Notes under the pieces: model-generated
Database searches by the model: none
What the model was told of the DNA's origin: nothing
What the model saw: only the letters and a program-made list of their open reading frames with translations
Assembly (NCBI RefSeq): GCF_947507565.1
Contig: NC_089176.1
Span: forward strand, 3,348,001-3,412,000
Origin: Oscarella lobularis
Lineage: Eukaryota; Porifera; Homoscleromorpha; Homosclerophorida; Oscarellidae
Direction of reading: 5' to 3'
Length of the DNA: 64,000 bases
Shown: positions 11,507-21,732 of the stretch, piece by piece
Position numbering within the stretch: position 1 is the first letter of the stretch
Layout: each line of letters opens with the position of its first letter
Position numbers and translations under genes: made by a program

Positions 11507-13441
11507 CTACCAGCATGCTTCAGAGCACGTCACCCCAACAGCCATGTGTTGGGAAAATGTAGGAAGATCAATCGTCCAGTTACCATTTCCAGACGAAACG
11601 GGCTTAAGCAAGCCACGACCAAGCACGTCGACAGCAAAAACCGAGCGAGCAACCACGCCGGCAAGGTTCACGGAAGCACCAGCAATCTGCTTCCGTATGG
11701 GATACTTATAGTAAACCCACAAGAACTCGTTAACGATCATAACAACGAACGAGGTAGCGTTCGATCTCGAAACGGTAGCGTGAACCTGGGAAACTTCGCC
11801 GTTTCCCAAAGAGACTCTCACAGGCGGTTGACCGACCTGACTAACTATCTGAGCCCACAACGCCTTCTCGCGACCGTGACGAACCGTCTCGTCCGTCCAG
11901 CCTTTATCCGCGTGAATACGATAGACGCGACCTCCGCTCTTTTCAAACAGAGCGAGACCCCTTTCCTGATCTGCGGTCCCGTTACCGATTGGTACGACGA
12001 TAGCGCGATATCCTTCGTCGTAGAGAGGACTCGTCGAAAAGGAGTCGGTCTCGTTGATCGACAACTGCCAATCGGTTATAAGGCCAGCGGGAACGTGTCG
12101 ACGTAGCAACATTTCCCAGGCGGACACGGTGGGAAAAAGGACGGCGTCCCACTCGACGAAAGCGCTACGCAACGCATAGCGATTGCGCGCTTCCTCGCTG
12201 AAATAGACACCAGCCCATCGTAGAGGCCGAGTCCCATTCAAATAGGGATTCAGGAGTCCGGCCATTTCGTAGGTTGCATTGAATAGGTGATGATTCGGTA
12301 TGAGACTCTCGGCGTGATCGGGATTGGCGACGTCGCCGTAGGCCATCTGCACGAACGACGCCGTCGCCGCTTGACTCGCGTTGCGAAGTTTCGGTATCCA
12401 AACGTGCGCCGGCCGTCCGCTCGCCGCGTCGCGCGCAATCGAATACCCAAACGATAGGTGAACGTCCATGGAAAATCGATTGTCGTGCAACGACTTCTTG
12501 AACACGTCGACGCACGCACGATGAAGAGGTATCTCGAACTCCGTCTTGGCGACGGTCGACGCGGTCGCGTTCACCATGCGCGTCGTCTCGTACAACGAAT
12601 GCCCGTCGTTGGCGCAGGGAACGAGATAGACGGATACGATGGGTACGACGTAGGGTGACTTTGCATAGATTGCTTCGGTGATCTCGCGAAAGTGCTCCTC
12701 AACTGAGAACGTGTTGAACTCGAGTAACTTCACGTAGGTCGGATCGCTCGTGTTCGCCTTCTTTGGCAGGTCGAGTCCGCCGGACCACGCGTGAAATTTC
12801 TCTTGACAGTACTGGCACCAGCAGCCTTCGGGCGGCTGAGGAAAATGATCGATGTAGAATCCGTCGACGCCAAAGTCGACTAATTCGAGAAGTTGACTTT
12901 TGTATGTTTCCCTCCACGGCGAATTGACGCACAGTCCAAGGCCTTTGACGCCCTTCACCGTCTTCCCTTCGGCGTTCCTGTTCGCCCACGTCATGTTGCT
13001 GTATTTCGCGTAGTACGCACTCGACTGGGGCCAATAGTAGAGAACGATTTTCTGCCCGTTGGCGTGAGCTTTCTCGATGAACTCCTTCGGCAGATTGCGA
13101 CCGGTTGCCTGTACGAATGGATGCCAACTTTCTTGGGGGCCCGTTGGCCACCACGTTCCTTCTTCGCCCGTTTTTGCGTGGCGAACGAAGGCCTTGACGC
13201 CAAGCTCGTTGAATAGGTTCGCTGCGTTTTCGAACGCCGGTTCGCACGTTTTCGTCGTCGCGTTGCAGTAGCGATTGATCTGGAAGCGCGTGTGCGCGTG
13301 CGTTCGATGAGAGTCGTACCATAATGGAAGACCGCACGCGCCACATAGCAGTCCGGCTAACCGTAGTAACGCGAAGAGTCGGCTTGAAACGGGCATCGCT
13401 CTTGCCCTGCGCTCTTGCTGAAGTGCTCTTAACGCACGCAT
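11507..13441 (-). CDS. Secreted glycosyl-hydrolase-like protein (GHL6-type TIM barrel plus C-terminal domain)
   Basis: An intronless reading frame of 644 codons. The signal peptide (MPVSSRLFALLRLAGLLCGA) starts at Met 16, so translation may begin at 13396. The N-terminal half reads as a TIM barrel: GVKAFVRHAKTGEEG, GQKIVLYYWPQSSAYY, then GVDGFYIDHFPQPPEGCWC with a following CxxCxxKFHAW. This acid-plus-Cys pattern is typical of the hypothetical glycosyl hydrolase 6 group found mainly in bacteria. Asp in YIDHF is the likely functional acid. The C-terminal third has a trimerisation/beta-sandwich look (VFAVDVLGRGLLKPV). Many N-glycosylation sites fit secretion. Substrate unknown. The lack of introns next to intron-rich neighbours suggests bacterial ancestry or retroposition. 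Confidence 0.68.
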   Translation of the reverse strand: MRALRALQQERRARAMPVSSRLFALLRLAGLLCGACGLPLWYDSHRTHAHTRFQINRYCNATTKTCEPAFENAANLFNELGVKAFVRHAKTGEEGTWWPTGPQESWHPFVQATGRNLPKEFIEKAHANGQKIVLYYWPQSSAYYAKYSNMTWANRNAEGKTVKGVKGLGLCVNSPWRETYKSQLLELVDFGVDGFYIDHFPQPPEGCWCQYCQEKFHAWSGGLDLPKKANTSDPTYVKLLEFNTFSVEEHFREITEAIYAKSPYVVPIVSVYLVPCANDGHSLYETTRMVNATASTVAKTEFEIPLHRACVDVFKKSLHDNRFSMDVHLSFGYSIARDAASGRPAHVWIPKLRNASQAATASFVQMAYGDVANPDHAESLIPNHHLFNATYEMAGLLNPYLNGTRPLRWAGVYFSEEARNRYALRSAFVEWDAVLFPTVSAWEMLLRRHVPAGLITDWQLSINETDSFSTSPLYDEGYRAIVVPIGNGTADQERGLALFEKSGGRVYRIHADKGWTDETVRHGREKALWAQIVSQVGQPPVRVSLGNGEVSQVHATVSRSNATSFVVMIVNEFLWVYYKYPIRKQIAGASVNLAGVVARSVFAVDVLGRGLLKPVSSGNGNWTIDLPTFSQHMAVGVTCSEACW

Positions 13442-13684
13442 TTGCCGGAAACTGCCCCAGCGCGAAATGGCCGGAAATCTAGAAAGTCACTACAGGTGCA
13501 ATTCATTAATTAAAACAGAACCTAAAACAAAAACAAGCGTGATTTTAGCACACATGCTTAGTACGGTCCTAAAGAAATTCTGCATTGGACTCGTTTCCTA
13601 CTGTATGGAGTTGCACCGCCGGGTACGTCAGTACTTAATACAATTTACCATCTTTCTACAGCCTAAGCTTCTGCTTTAATTAAA

Positions 13685-13876
13685 ATGGCCGGCGTGGAAA
13701 AGTTAGTGCGGCTTCGGTATATTTCTGAAGAGACTAGACATATGTACCGTGGCACTTTTAGAGAGACCGAAAACAAACCAGGAAGCGTTCAAAATCACGC
13801 CAAAACCTGTCCCAGCTGTGGGGCTTCGCTTTGGTGCTGGGCAACCCGTTGCAGTAGGTGCGGCGCTCACGTCTGA
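13685..13876 (+). CDS. Micro-gene: 43-residue zinc-ribbon peptide, copy A
   Basis: Read as two exons: 13685-13701 (17 nt, MAGVE plus two bases) and 13762-13876 (115 nt), with a 60-nt GTTAGT...TTTTAG intron. Unspliced, the same stretch is an open 63-codon frame, so splicing may be optional. The second exon ends in a C-x2-C-x10-C-x2-C zinc ribbon (CPSCG...CSRCGAHV). Copies B and C downstream have the same 17-nt first exon, the same 115-nt second exon and the same phase, which is why I favour the spliced form. The function is unknown; four Cys suggest one bound zinc ion. Confidence 0.6.
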   Translation: MAGVEKLVRLRYISEETRHMYRGTFRETENKPGSVQNHAKTCPSCGASLWCWATRCSRCGAHV

Positions 13877-14547
13877 AGTAAGCATATGAAGGCGTCATGA
13901 CACTCGTGCTGCTGAAAAAAAAACGACTTGTCTTTTACACGTTCGCTGTTGTGTCTTTGAAATTTGTGCGTGTGCTATTTAGCCAACTCACAGTGTAGGC
14001 AGCCCATTCACGCAGTCCCGTTGAATCGCGGATTTGTCGCTGAGCTCGGAAATGCATGCCGGTCTCAACTTTCCGAAGAGAGGTTTGTCGACTATCTGGA
14101 TACTTAACTGGTTACTAAACGATCCGCGATCGAGACACCAGATGAAGCGAGCGCGGACTTCCTGTTCGAGCCAACCGAGCTACTGTAGTAGGACGACCGC
14201 TCGCGTAACAGACCCCATCACTACTTTTCGAAAGTAGACCTTACCATTGTAATTGGAAGAACTTCAGCTGCTGAATGCGTCAGTACACTTCACGATCGAG
14301 GCTCTAAAGTTTAGACCGTCTACGTAGCTGTAGTCAGTGAAGAGGGATATTATATGCGACGCGCTATAGATATGCTCCAACTAGCAGAACTACACTGGCA
14401 GGGCAAAACATCACACGCGTTATAGTAAGCAATCGGCAGTGGCGAAATCAATGCTTCAAGGATAACGAGGTTAATTCACACACTCTTTTGGCGGTGGAAT
14501 CTGTGATGTAAATAAAGACAATTTTAGAGGACTTGACTAAAGCAACC
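13877..14547. other. Non-coding or unresolved interval
   Basis: 671 bp between a zinc-ribbon micro-gene and a RING-like micro-gene. Only short scattered open frames are present, none with recognisable motifs or splice partners. I see nothing convincing in it. Confidence 0.5.
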
Positions 14548-14815
14548 TTAATTGCCCCTATGATCGTCCGGAATCATGTACGGACTGGAGCCGTCGTGGG
14601 TGCCTGCCTGGCCACATGCAGGACACCGTCGATACCGAAGCTTTTGTTTCTGTTGAGCGTTGAAACAGTCTTTGCAAACGCTACACATGCACGGGAGTAT
14701 TGAGACGGTCTGAACGACGTGGCTACGACATCGAAAACACTGCTGAAGTCCCTGCACCCGGATCACACAGTCGTACACAATGCATAAGAAATGACGAGAG
14801 CGCTCTCACTAGCAT
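14548..14815 (-). CDS. Micro-gene: RING-like C4C4 zinc-finger protein, copy 1
   Basis: The main exon (14751-14548) encodes a compact eight-cysteine RING-like finger: C-x2-C-x12-C-x-C-x2-C-x2-C-x13-C-x2-C, followed by GQAGTHDGSSP. A strong GTGAGAG donor at 14809 suggests a 6-nt first exon (ATGCTA, 14815-14810) joined to GLQQCFRC, giving 69 residues. The alternative is an unspliced start at 14778 giving 76. The paralog at 19886-20143 has the same Cys spacing, the same tail and also a tiny first exon. RING fingers usually act as ubiquitin E3 modules; here His at the fourth ligand is replaced by Cys and there is no other domain, so E3 activity is unproven. Confidence 0.58.
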
Positions 14816-15750
14816 GACAAGTCTTTTGAGTCAATTTACGCAGGGATGTACGGTGTAGAGAGACGAAGAAGTGACTTTCTATAAAGAGGAGACAGTTGTT
14901 TACGAGAAAGATCGTTATCTAGAAGCGTCGAACCTATAGCAAACTCCTTTCCGACGCTTGACAACAATCAATTCGAGCGGCGAGACTCAGAAGAAACTAC
15001 AGACATTGAGCTATGATCATAATTCACATGTGCTGAGCGCACCAGGAAAAGAGTGTGCTCAATTTTGAGCCTGACATGCGCCAAGCGGACCGACGAGCTA
15101 CGAAGCAGCTACACTATCTCACCAATTTGACGATCTGAGCAGGTTTCTTCAACGTCGCAAAAGCTTTGGGAAACAACGGCGGTGCGTGTACATTAGGTAA
15201 ATGCGCTGCTGGTGACGACGGTTAGTGTGGGCGGTAGATTTCTGCGCTCTGATTGGACAGAAGCCCGTTGTTTACGAACACAAATCTTATACCTCCACTT
15301 GTGCATCATGTGAACGGTCTCCCGAGTCGAAGCGCTTTGTTGCCGCGCGTTTTTATGCAAACGGCGCTGCTATGCGTGTTTGATTGGTGTGTGCGCCAAG
15401 ATCGACGTCGCTATTGCTTTAAATATTCGTCATGGCGACGGCACCTATAGCGAGTTCGTCTCCGTAGCATCTGACGTATGACAATGCAACCCGCCCGGTA
15501 AGGCTTCATCCCGCGGCCTTAGCCTGCACCGTGAACAGCACGCAGATGAACTATGCGTATGAGTAGGTAATCAAATAATGGCGTCGTAGACCAACCCAAC
15601 ACGTGTGGCAATCCGCCCAAGGTCTAGATGAGTGCATCTTAATTTTTATCGCAAATTGCAATCTCTTTAAGCTGCCGCAAGGTCATGTAAAGGCAAATCT
15701 ACAGAAAGAAGATTACAGTTTACGGCAAGTCTCTGCCGTGTCGGCCCGGT
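14816..15750. other. Non-coding or unresolved interval
   Basis: 935 bp with moderately GC-rich sequence and no open frame over 65 codons that shows a motif. The part near 15600-15748 is open on the + strand but has no homolog in the sister micro-genes. No RNA gene was recognised. Confidence 0.5.
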
Positions 15751-15944
15751 ATGTCGCTCACACAAAAGTCGGTAGCCATCGGTGTTTTTAGAGACTCGAC
15801 ATAGCGCGTGGCTTTTTTGCTCCCCGTAGGAAAGCCGAATACAAAGCCAGCGGTGCTCAGCACAACGCTAAAACCTGTGGCAGTTGTGGTGCTTCAAATT
15901 GCGCATCGGCTGAACGCTGTTGGAACTGCGGCGCGTTCTTCTGA
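15751..15944 (+). CDS. Micro-gene: 43-residue zinc-ribbon peptide, copy B
   Basis: Exon 1 is 15751-15767 (17 nt, MSLTQ plus two bases) and exon 2 is 15830-15944 (115 nt), with a 62-nt GT...CCGTAG intron. The second exon encodes a QHNAKTCGSCG stretch and ends CWNCGAFF, again C-x2-C-x10-C-x2-C. Exon lengths are identical to copies A and C, which is the main support for calling so small a gene. Function unknown. Confidence 0.58.
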
Positions 15945-16234
15945 AGAGAATACTCGCGTGCTAGCTCAATGTGCCGCGGAATAAACCTTGCCTGCTCTCG
16001 CGTTTGTGAAAGTCTGAATAAACGTTGTTCGTGCTGATGAAGTAGCTAGTCTTTCCTCTTTTTGCAGCGCAGCAGCAAGAAGGTGAGCGGAAAACGAAAT
16101 CTCAGATAATCTAATCTCTAATCTATGATGCAAATTCGCGATTCCGCGTTGACCTTTTAACCTGCCACAATTCAATTCCAGGAGTCAGTTAGTTAGTAGC
16201 CCAAGTTGTCTATACCGCCGTGCGTGTTTCAGCT

Positions 16235-16436
16235 ATGTTGTCCAAGGAAATGTCAGTATATAATATAAACTGGATCGTTCTCGCGCAGAGACTAACACGG
16301 CATGCACACTTTTCCCTATAGGAAGAGCGAAAATGATGTTGGCTGTGTTCAACATCACACCAAAATCTGTGACGGCTGCAAAAGAGAGGTTCCCTGCGAA
16401 GCCCAGCGTTGCCGACACTGCGGCCATTATTTCTAA
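16235..16436 (+). CDS. Micro-gene: 43-residue zinc-ribbon peptide, copy C
   Basis: Exon 1 is 16235-16251 (17 nt, MLSKE plus two bases) with donor GTCAGT, and exon 2 is 16322-16436 (115 nt) after a CCCTATAG acceptor. The encoded peptide has QHHTKICDGCK and ends CRHCGHYF, keeping C-x2-C-x10-C-x2-C. The sequence between the Cys pairs has diverged strongly from copies A and B while the exon lengths have not, so the frame appears to be under constraint. Function unknown. Confidence 0.55.
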
Positions 16437-16936
16437 TCAAACGTGCCGACCTTCATGAGAACGTCAAAGGACTCAGTGTGAGTGTGCGCCTTGCTATATG
16501 TACTTGTCCGTGTTGGTGCAATAAATGTCGTGCGCATATGAAACAAGAAGCCGGTTCTATATGTAGCCTCGAAGCTATTTTATGAATGCATGCAAGGTGA
16601 AAATAGATTCTGGGGAGAGAGTCGTCGGGATTTGTTGACGAGATAAAAACGTAGCAACTAATAAGATAGCAGACGCACCAGCTGCGCGCGGGAGGATTTT
16701 CCTGCCTCAACCCCTGAGGCATGCATGCATGTTGGCACATTCCCGCCTATACTGCGTTCATCGGCTGATTTGGTATGAACTTTTTGCAGCAAACCAGTAA
16801 ATCAACTGGACAACGTTGGTTGAGTAAGAAAACTGTTTTGCGAGAAATTATCTCCATGCGCGACAAACTTAATATCAACAAGGTTTAACGTAAATCATCA
16901 TCTGCGCGCATATTGTAGTAGCAGAGTATCGAAAGT
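16437..16936. other. Upstream region of pannexin-like paralog 2
   Basis: 500 bp between zinc-ribbon copy C and the second channel-like gene. It has no supported coding sequence; a Cys-rich antisense frame (16740-16453) has no matching splice sites or homolog in the window. The promoter of paralog 2 presumably lies here; no specific element was recognised. Confidence 0.5.
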
Positions 16937-19154
16937 ATGACCACGCCCTCGAAGACAAACGAAGAGGAAATAGGACGAGTTATTCGAAACGAAAAAGCCA
17001 ATGCAGTGCACAAAAAGTTTCTGTGGGATGAAGCACTATATGTCTTAGCTCTAGTGAGTGGAACTTTGGTGTTTGTCGCACTCGGTCAAGGTATCGTCAT
17101 GGATAATGAACTATCGTGCGCAGTTCCCACGAGCATGAATCGCGATCAGGCAAGATTTGTAGAGCAGTGGTGCTATGCAGGCGTCTCGGCAATCGATGGA
17201 ATGCCTCTTCTACTGTTCGTTCAAGGACTTGTAATAGTAGGGCCTCACTTGTTCTGGGAAGCCGTTGCCGAGCCCGCTTTGCAGCAATTCTTCTCCATGA
17301 CTACGTTACTTGAACGACTGAGAGATCGCAACACCGGTCAGTACAGCTTCATGACAATGCAAGTCGTAAGAAAACTTATGGCAACGTACAAAGGAAATCA
17401 CAGACTCCATCGTGTCTATTTCGGCAAGATCTTGGCGCAGCTATTTACCTCAGCAGGATTTTTTGCATGGCTGCTGTATATTCTCTTCGAATCTAATCAA
17501 TTTCAAGCGGATTTTCTTTGCCGCAACGTTGCAAACGACACTTCGCGTGTAAGATTTCAATCGCAAGTACCGGCGTCTTTATCGTTTGAAGAAAACCTGC
17601 CTCTCGACGTCCTGTGCACGTATAACAAAGCCTTTTTTATGTTCAACGTATGGATAGTAGACGTAATTGTGGTTGCCGCAGCTGCGGGCGCAGGAGTGAT
17701 AGGATGGTGGTGGTATAAAAGAAATCATTGGGTTCAACTCGACTATGGAAGTCATGCAAATTTTCTCTATTCCTTTTCAATGAACCGAGGTTCAGAAAGA
17801 TATCGTCCAACGAACGACCACAAACGTGGAGTAACGTTGGGTAAGGATTTAGATTTTTTGCTTTTGTTATTGTTCAACAAAGACAACGGAAAAGGAGAAA
17901 CCTTCTTCGACGCTCTAGTTGACATTGAATTAGAAGAGCGATGGGGACACGACACGGAGGGGTACACCAGTTACAGGGCAAAACTTTTTGGTACTGAAAA
18001 CAAAGATGCAATTATAGACAAAGAAGTAACTTCTCTATGCAACAAAAACGTGGAATCAGACACGCCAGGCGAGAAACCGCCTGATGCGAGATGGGGACGC
18101 TGCCTTCTCGGAGAAAGACTACTTCAAATCTGCTATAAACAGGGCAAAGAAAGACGAGACGCAAAGGGACGAGACATTTCAAGGCGACCATTCACTCGAG
18201 GATTGCACCTATTCTGCGGTTCAAAAGGCTGCACGCTTATGATCCTAAGGTTATGTAAAGATGTAAGCATTAATTAACGCGAGATACGGTCTGTGGTCGC
18301 ATCCAAATAACAGGATCGCTTTATAAGTGCACACCAATTAGAAGTGTTAGGTCGTCATCAAAATTTAGCTGTACTTTTATCTCAAATGACCTCTATTTAT
18401 TTCTATTTAATGCAGATGATGGCAGTTGATCTGAACTACTTTCACCACCCCGTCGTTGAAAAGTTGCCGCTTCAAAATGAAGAGAGCAGCAATAGCAAGC
18501 AAGACCGGGCTAAAGGAAGCAGCGCGCCTCAAAAGGCAAACGCACCAGTCCGAAAGCCGGACGACGTTGAAAAGCAAATCTCTGAAGAGATCTATTCCAA
18601 CCTAAAGTACATTCGGGTGCCGTGGAACATTACAAGTAAAGAGGGACCAGAACAAGCGCCGGTAAAAACGCCAGCACAAGAAGCTTGCAAAGTCTGCATT
18701 GCTAATGCTTTTTGACAGTTAAACCTAAAACTGAGAAAGAACCCAGACGTCAAATATGACCTCATCGTCATCACGTGCCTTGAGCCTCACTTTCGATCAA
18801 GTGCAGGTGCGTTAGGACTGCCATGATGAGAAAATTCCTAACTGATTTTGTGAATAGCCAGGGTGATTCTCGAAAACATCTTCTGGGAGTGCACAGAAGA
18901 CGGGTGCTTAGTTCTCTTCGTTGCAGACGAAAAAGGATCCAATGACATTGATGAGGCACTAGCAAGTGTTTTTGTGTAGTAAGAAGAAATCTATCAAATT
19001 GAATCAAATGCTAGTGTGTGAATTTAGTTGTGACGACCTATCGCCATGGAAATCCTATATGGAGACTTGCTCAGATGCGTCGGTGGAATTCAGAATCATG
19101 ACGAAGAAATTTAGGATATCCAAGTTCGAAGACAAACAACTCCTTTCAAAGTAG
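16937..19154 (+). CDS. Innexin/pannexin-like four-helix channel protein, paralog 2
   Basis: Five exons (16937-18262, 18416-18661, 18719-18806, 18858-18978, 19028-19154) give 635 residues with every phase matching paralogs 1 and 3. Loop 1 is CAVPTSMNRDQARFVEQWC, with the same 18-residue Cys spacing; RDQARFVEQWC is strikingly like the pannexin loop-1 pattern of W-R-Q-A-x-F-V-x-x-Y-C. TM2 ends GPHLFWE. The second loop again has two Cys (FLCRNV...DVLCTY). After TM4 come KDLDFLLLLLFNKDNGKGETFFD and FCGSKGC, then separate exons with IYSNLKYIRVPWNIT and ITCLEPHF. The last exon is short and unlike those of the other copies. The likely role is a plasma-membrane large-pore or junctional channel; this is inference from topology and motifs. 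Confidence 0.62.
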
Positions 19155-19885
19155 CTGTGACTAATCATTGAGCTTCAAAAGATCTTAGTTTTTCGTTTGG
19201 GCGTTTCATTAGAGATATGCAATTCGTAGGTAGAAGCTAGATGTGGTAAAAATGAATAAATAACCCTTAGATAGAAAGAATTGTTCCGTTTGACACGACG
19301 CAGAAAGAGAGCTCTAGAATGATAAGTAAAGATGAAAACTACACTAGCAGATGCACTGCTTAGGATGGCAAGGACGTGAGGACATTCTTCCTTCTTTTTT
19401 CCTGTACTTGATTATTAGGGTGGAAATTTTGCAGATACAATCCTTGTGAGCCAAAGAGAATCTTCTTGGTGAATTGTTTGCCACACACGTTCAGTACCCC
19501 AATTGGGAGCCCGGCAGATTCGCTTCGCAGACCTAAAGCACAGCACCTTTAAGCAGGCAAAGCACGTAAAATAGAACGACTGTGATTGCAGCAATTCAGC
19601 AGCAACACCTATTCGGGGGTCCCGCCTGAACAACGCTCCGTTCCTACTCTCACCTCTCACCAAACTGCGCGACAGCAGCGAATTGACCCCGGAATAAAGA
19701 TGAACGAAGCAGCCTCGGAGAAGAATAGTAGATAGCTCCCGGACCCGGATACGAAGGCACTCTGCTTGCAGAGACGATAATCCGCGATCAAAAACAAATT
19801 TCCTCTAATACTTTTAGAAGGACTATTAGACCCTTTTAGCTTATGTAGTAGCTACCAGTAACACGCACATAACTGAAGGTATGAT
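19155..19885. other. Non-coding or unresolved interval
   Basis: 731 bp with no supported gene. An antisense open frame (19663-19415) has a few cysteines but its spacing does not match the local zinc-ribbon family. Confidence 0.5.
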
Positions 19886-20143
19886 TTACTTGCCGGCCTG
19901 AGACAAAAAACTTAAAGGATCCGAACCGTCGTGTGTTCCGGGCTGTCCGCAATGTGGGCAATATCTGCATCTGGGTTTTGATTTCAATTGAGCGTTGATG
20001 CAGTTGATGCAAATATAGCATAAGCACGGATGGATCTGAACTAGTTTTGACTCGCGAGCGCAGTGTCTGCATCTGGAGGCCTAGTAGTACGCTACAGAAC
20101 GATTTACTAAATCAGAGCTTATTATACTTACAGGCATGTTCAT
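19886..20143 (-). CDS. Micro-gene: RING-like C4C4 zinc-finger protein, copy 2
   Basis: Exon 1 is 20143-20132 (12 nt, MNMP) with donor GTAAGT; exon 2 is 20080-19886, giving 68 residues. The finger is C-x2-C-x11-C-x-C-x2-C-x2-C-x13-C-x2-C and is followed by GQPGTHDGSDP, nearly the same tail as copy 1 at 14548-14815. The shared Cys spacing and NAQxKxK segment between the second and third Cys groups show common origin. Both copies are antisense to the zinc-ribbon micro-genes. Possible role: a minimal E3-like or protein-binding zinc module; no other domain is present. Confidence 0.62.
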
Positions 20144-21215
20144 CAAATATCAGTCATGAGCAAAATTGATCAAACCCCACTTAGTCCGCCGGAGAGACAG
20201 TCGTAGTAGATCTCGGTAAGAGAGAAAGAGCTTCGGAGTAAGTAATTTCTTGTTTTATACCTAAAATAAACAAAAACAATGCTTGAAAGCAACGAACGGC
20301 GTGGCTCGGTACAAAAAGAGCAGACATGCCGCCATCACTATACGGCGGTCGGCAAGAGTGACGACAACGCTCAACAGAAAGTTCAGATTGGGCAAGTAAA
20401 TAAAAGGGCGTGTGCTTTATAGTGAGAAAAAGTCAACAGAATACGATAGGGGGCTTGCTATAGGGGCTAAAAACTCTGACATAAAACATTTTCCACCTCT
20501 TGCGAAAGACGAAAGGCGAAAAGGTGAGCTTCTTTGCCTTACAACTTGGGCGAGGCTGGCGTCAAAGTGTCGCTCACCTGCAAATCTAATCATTCGTTCT
20601 CACATCCGATTGGCCAAAAACCTTAGTGATAACGCACTCGTTGTAATTCACTTAGGGTAAAAGACCCGAGTTCTAGAAATCGAAGTAACTAAAATGGCTT
20701 TAGCCACAAACTAAGACGTTTTTGTGAGCCTCGAAATGCGAATTCTACCTTGCTAGGCACTGATTTATTAATTTGACCCTCCAGTTGTTGCCGTCGATGT
20801 CTGTGGAAAATGCCATGAGAGGAAAAACAACTTGATTGATACGGTAGGCACTCTAGTTTTATCCTAACGCAAACGAACTTACCGTCTGTCAGAGTCAGCT
20901 AAGAAAAGCCGTCGCTAGAAGCGAGGTCAAGAAACTTCGCCTCGGTGAATTTATCAGACTGGACTCGAATACCGCTATCCTTGAGCAAACGCCGAATCGT
21001 AATCCAACTAAGGTGCAACACAGAGCAAAAGTAGCTTCGAAACGGATTTAATTGTCTCAGCACTGTAGCAAAATTGTTTTGACTCTAAGAAATGCATTGA
21101 ATAATGAGATAATTTAATACTGCCACTCCGAGGGGCGGTGACGTGCGCAATTTTGGCATTTGCGAGACAAAGTACTTACGTTTGAGCTCCTCAGCTTGTT
21201 TCTTCTTCGTCCCAC
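20144..21215. other. Non-coding or unresolved interval
   Basis: 1.07 kb of AT-leaning sequence. The longest open frame (20412-20660, +) shows no motif. Some antisense splice-like signals occur near 20870-20960 but no exon chain could be built. I see nothing I can support. Confidence 0.5.
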
Positions 21216-21600
21216 ATGTCTTCAAGGTAAATCTGCTGGCCTCACTCGCCTCTGAGTCCCGATTGTTCGATGACCGCCTAAATGCACGTGTAAATAACTT
21301 TTTTGCAGCAAAATAGTCGAATGTTTCTACTGCTCAAACCCTGCTGTAAGGCAATGTGCTAAGTGTACGAAAACGGTTTGTAAAAAGAAAAAGTGTGCCG
21401 ATTCAAGCGAATGTTCTTACTCCCGCCAAAGCAATGCTCATACCTGGGAAAAAATCAACTACAAATGTCTCAACTGCCCAAGAACCGCTACAAAGTATTG
21501 TACTTTGTGCAAGTACACGTTTTGCGAAAGGTGTGGCGATTCACGCGAATGCCCTCGCTGCGGCCAACGCAATGCTTATACCTGGAAAAGAATCGACTAA
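21216..21600 (+). CDS. Micro-gene: tandem two-module B-box-like zinc protein
   Basis: Exon 1 is only 11 nt (21216-21226, MSS plus two bases) with donor GTAAAT; exon 2 is 21309-21600. About 100 residues form two tandem modules, each beginning C-x2-C-x7-C-x2-C-x4-C and closing with a NAxTW box (NAHTWEKIN and NAYTWKRID). The internal repeat shows duplication inside the gene. The module resembles B-box/treble-clef zinc fingers but matches none I can name. It lies 130 bp upstream of the third channel-like gene, in the same orientation. The very short first exon is a feature of all the small zinc genes in this region. Confidence 0.6.
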
Positions 21601-21732
21601 AAGGTCATTTTTGTGTGACGACATCATTGCGCTTTTTTGTCTTACGTTTTTTAACATGACGCTCCCGCATTTCACCGTACAAGTGTGACGTCATGCAGTG
21701 TTGATAGCAACATATATTATCTACTTAGTGCA

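Noticed and set aside
16453-16740. Cys-rich 95-codon antisense frame
   Set aside because: No splice support, no homolog among the local paralogs, and no recognisable zinc pattern.
19415-19663. Possible decayed zinc-ribbon micro-gene on the minus strand
   Set aside because: Cys spacing does not fit the C-x2-C-x10-C-x2-C family and no 17-nt/115-nt exon pair could be found.
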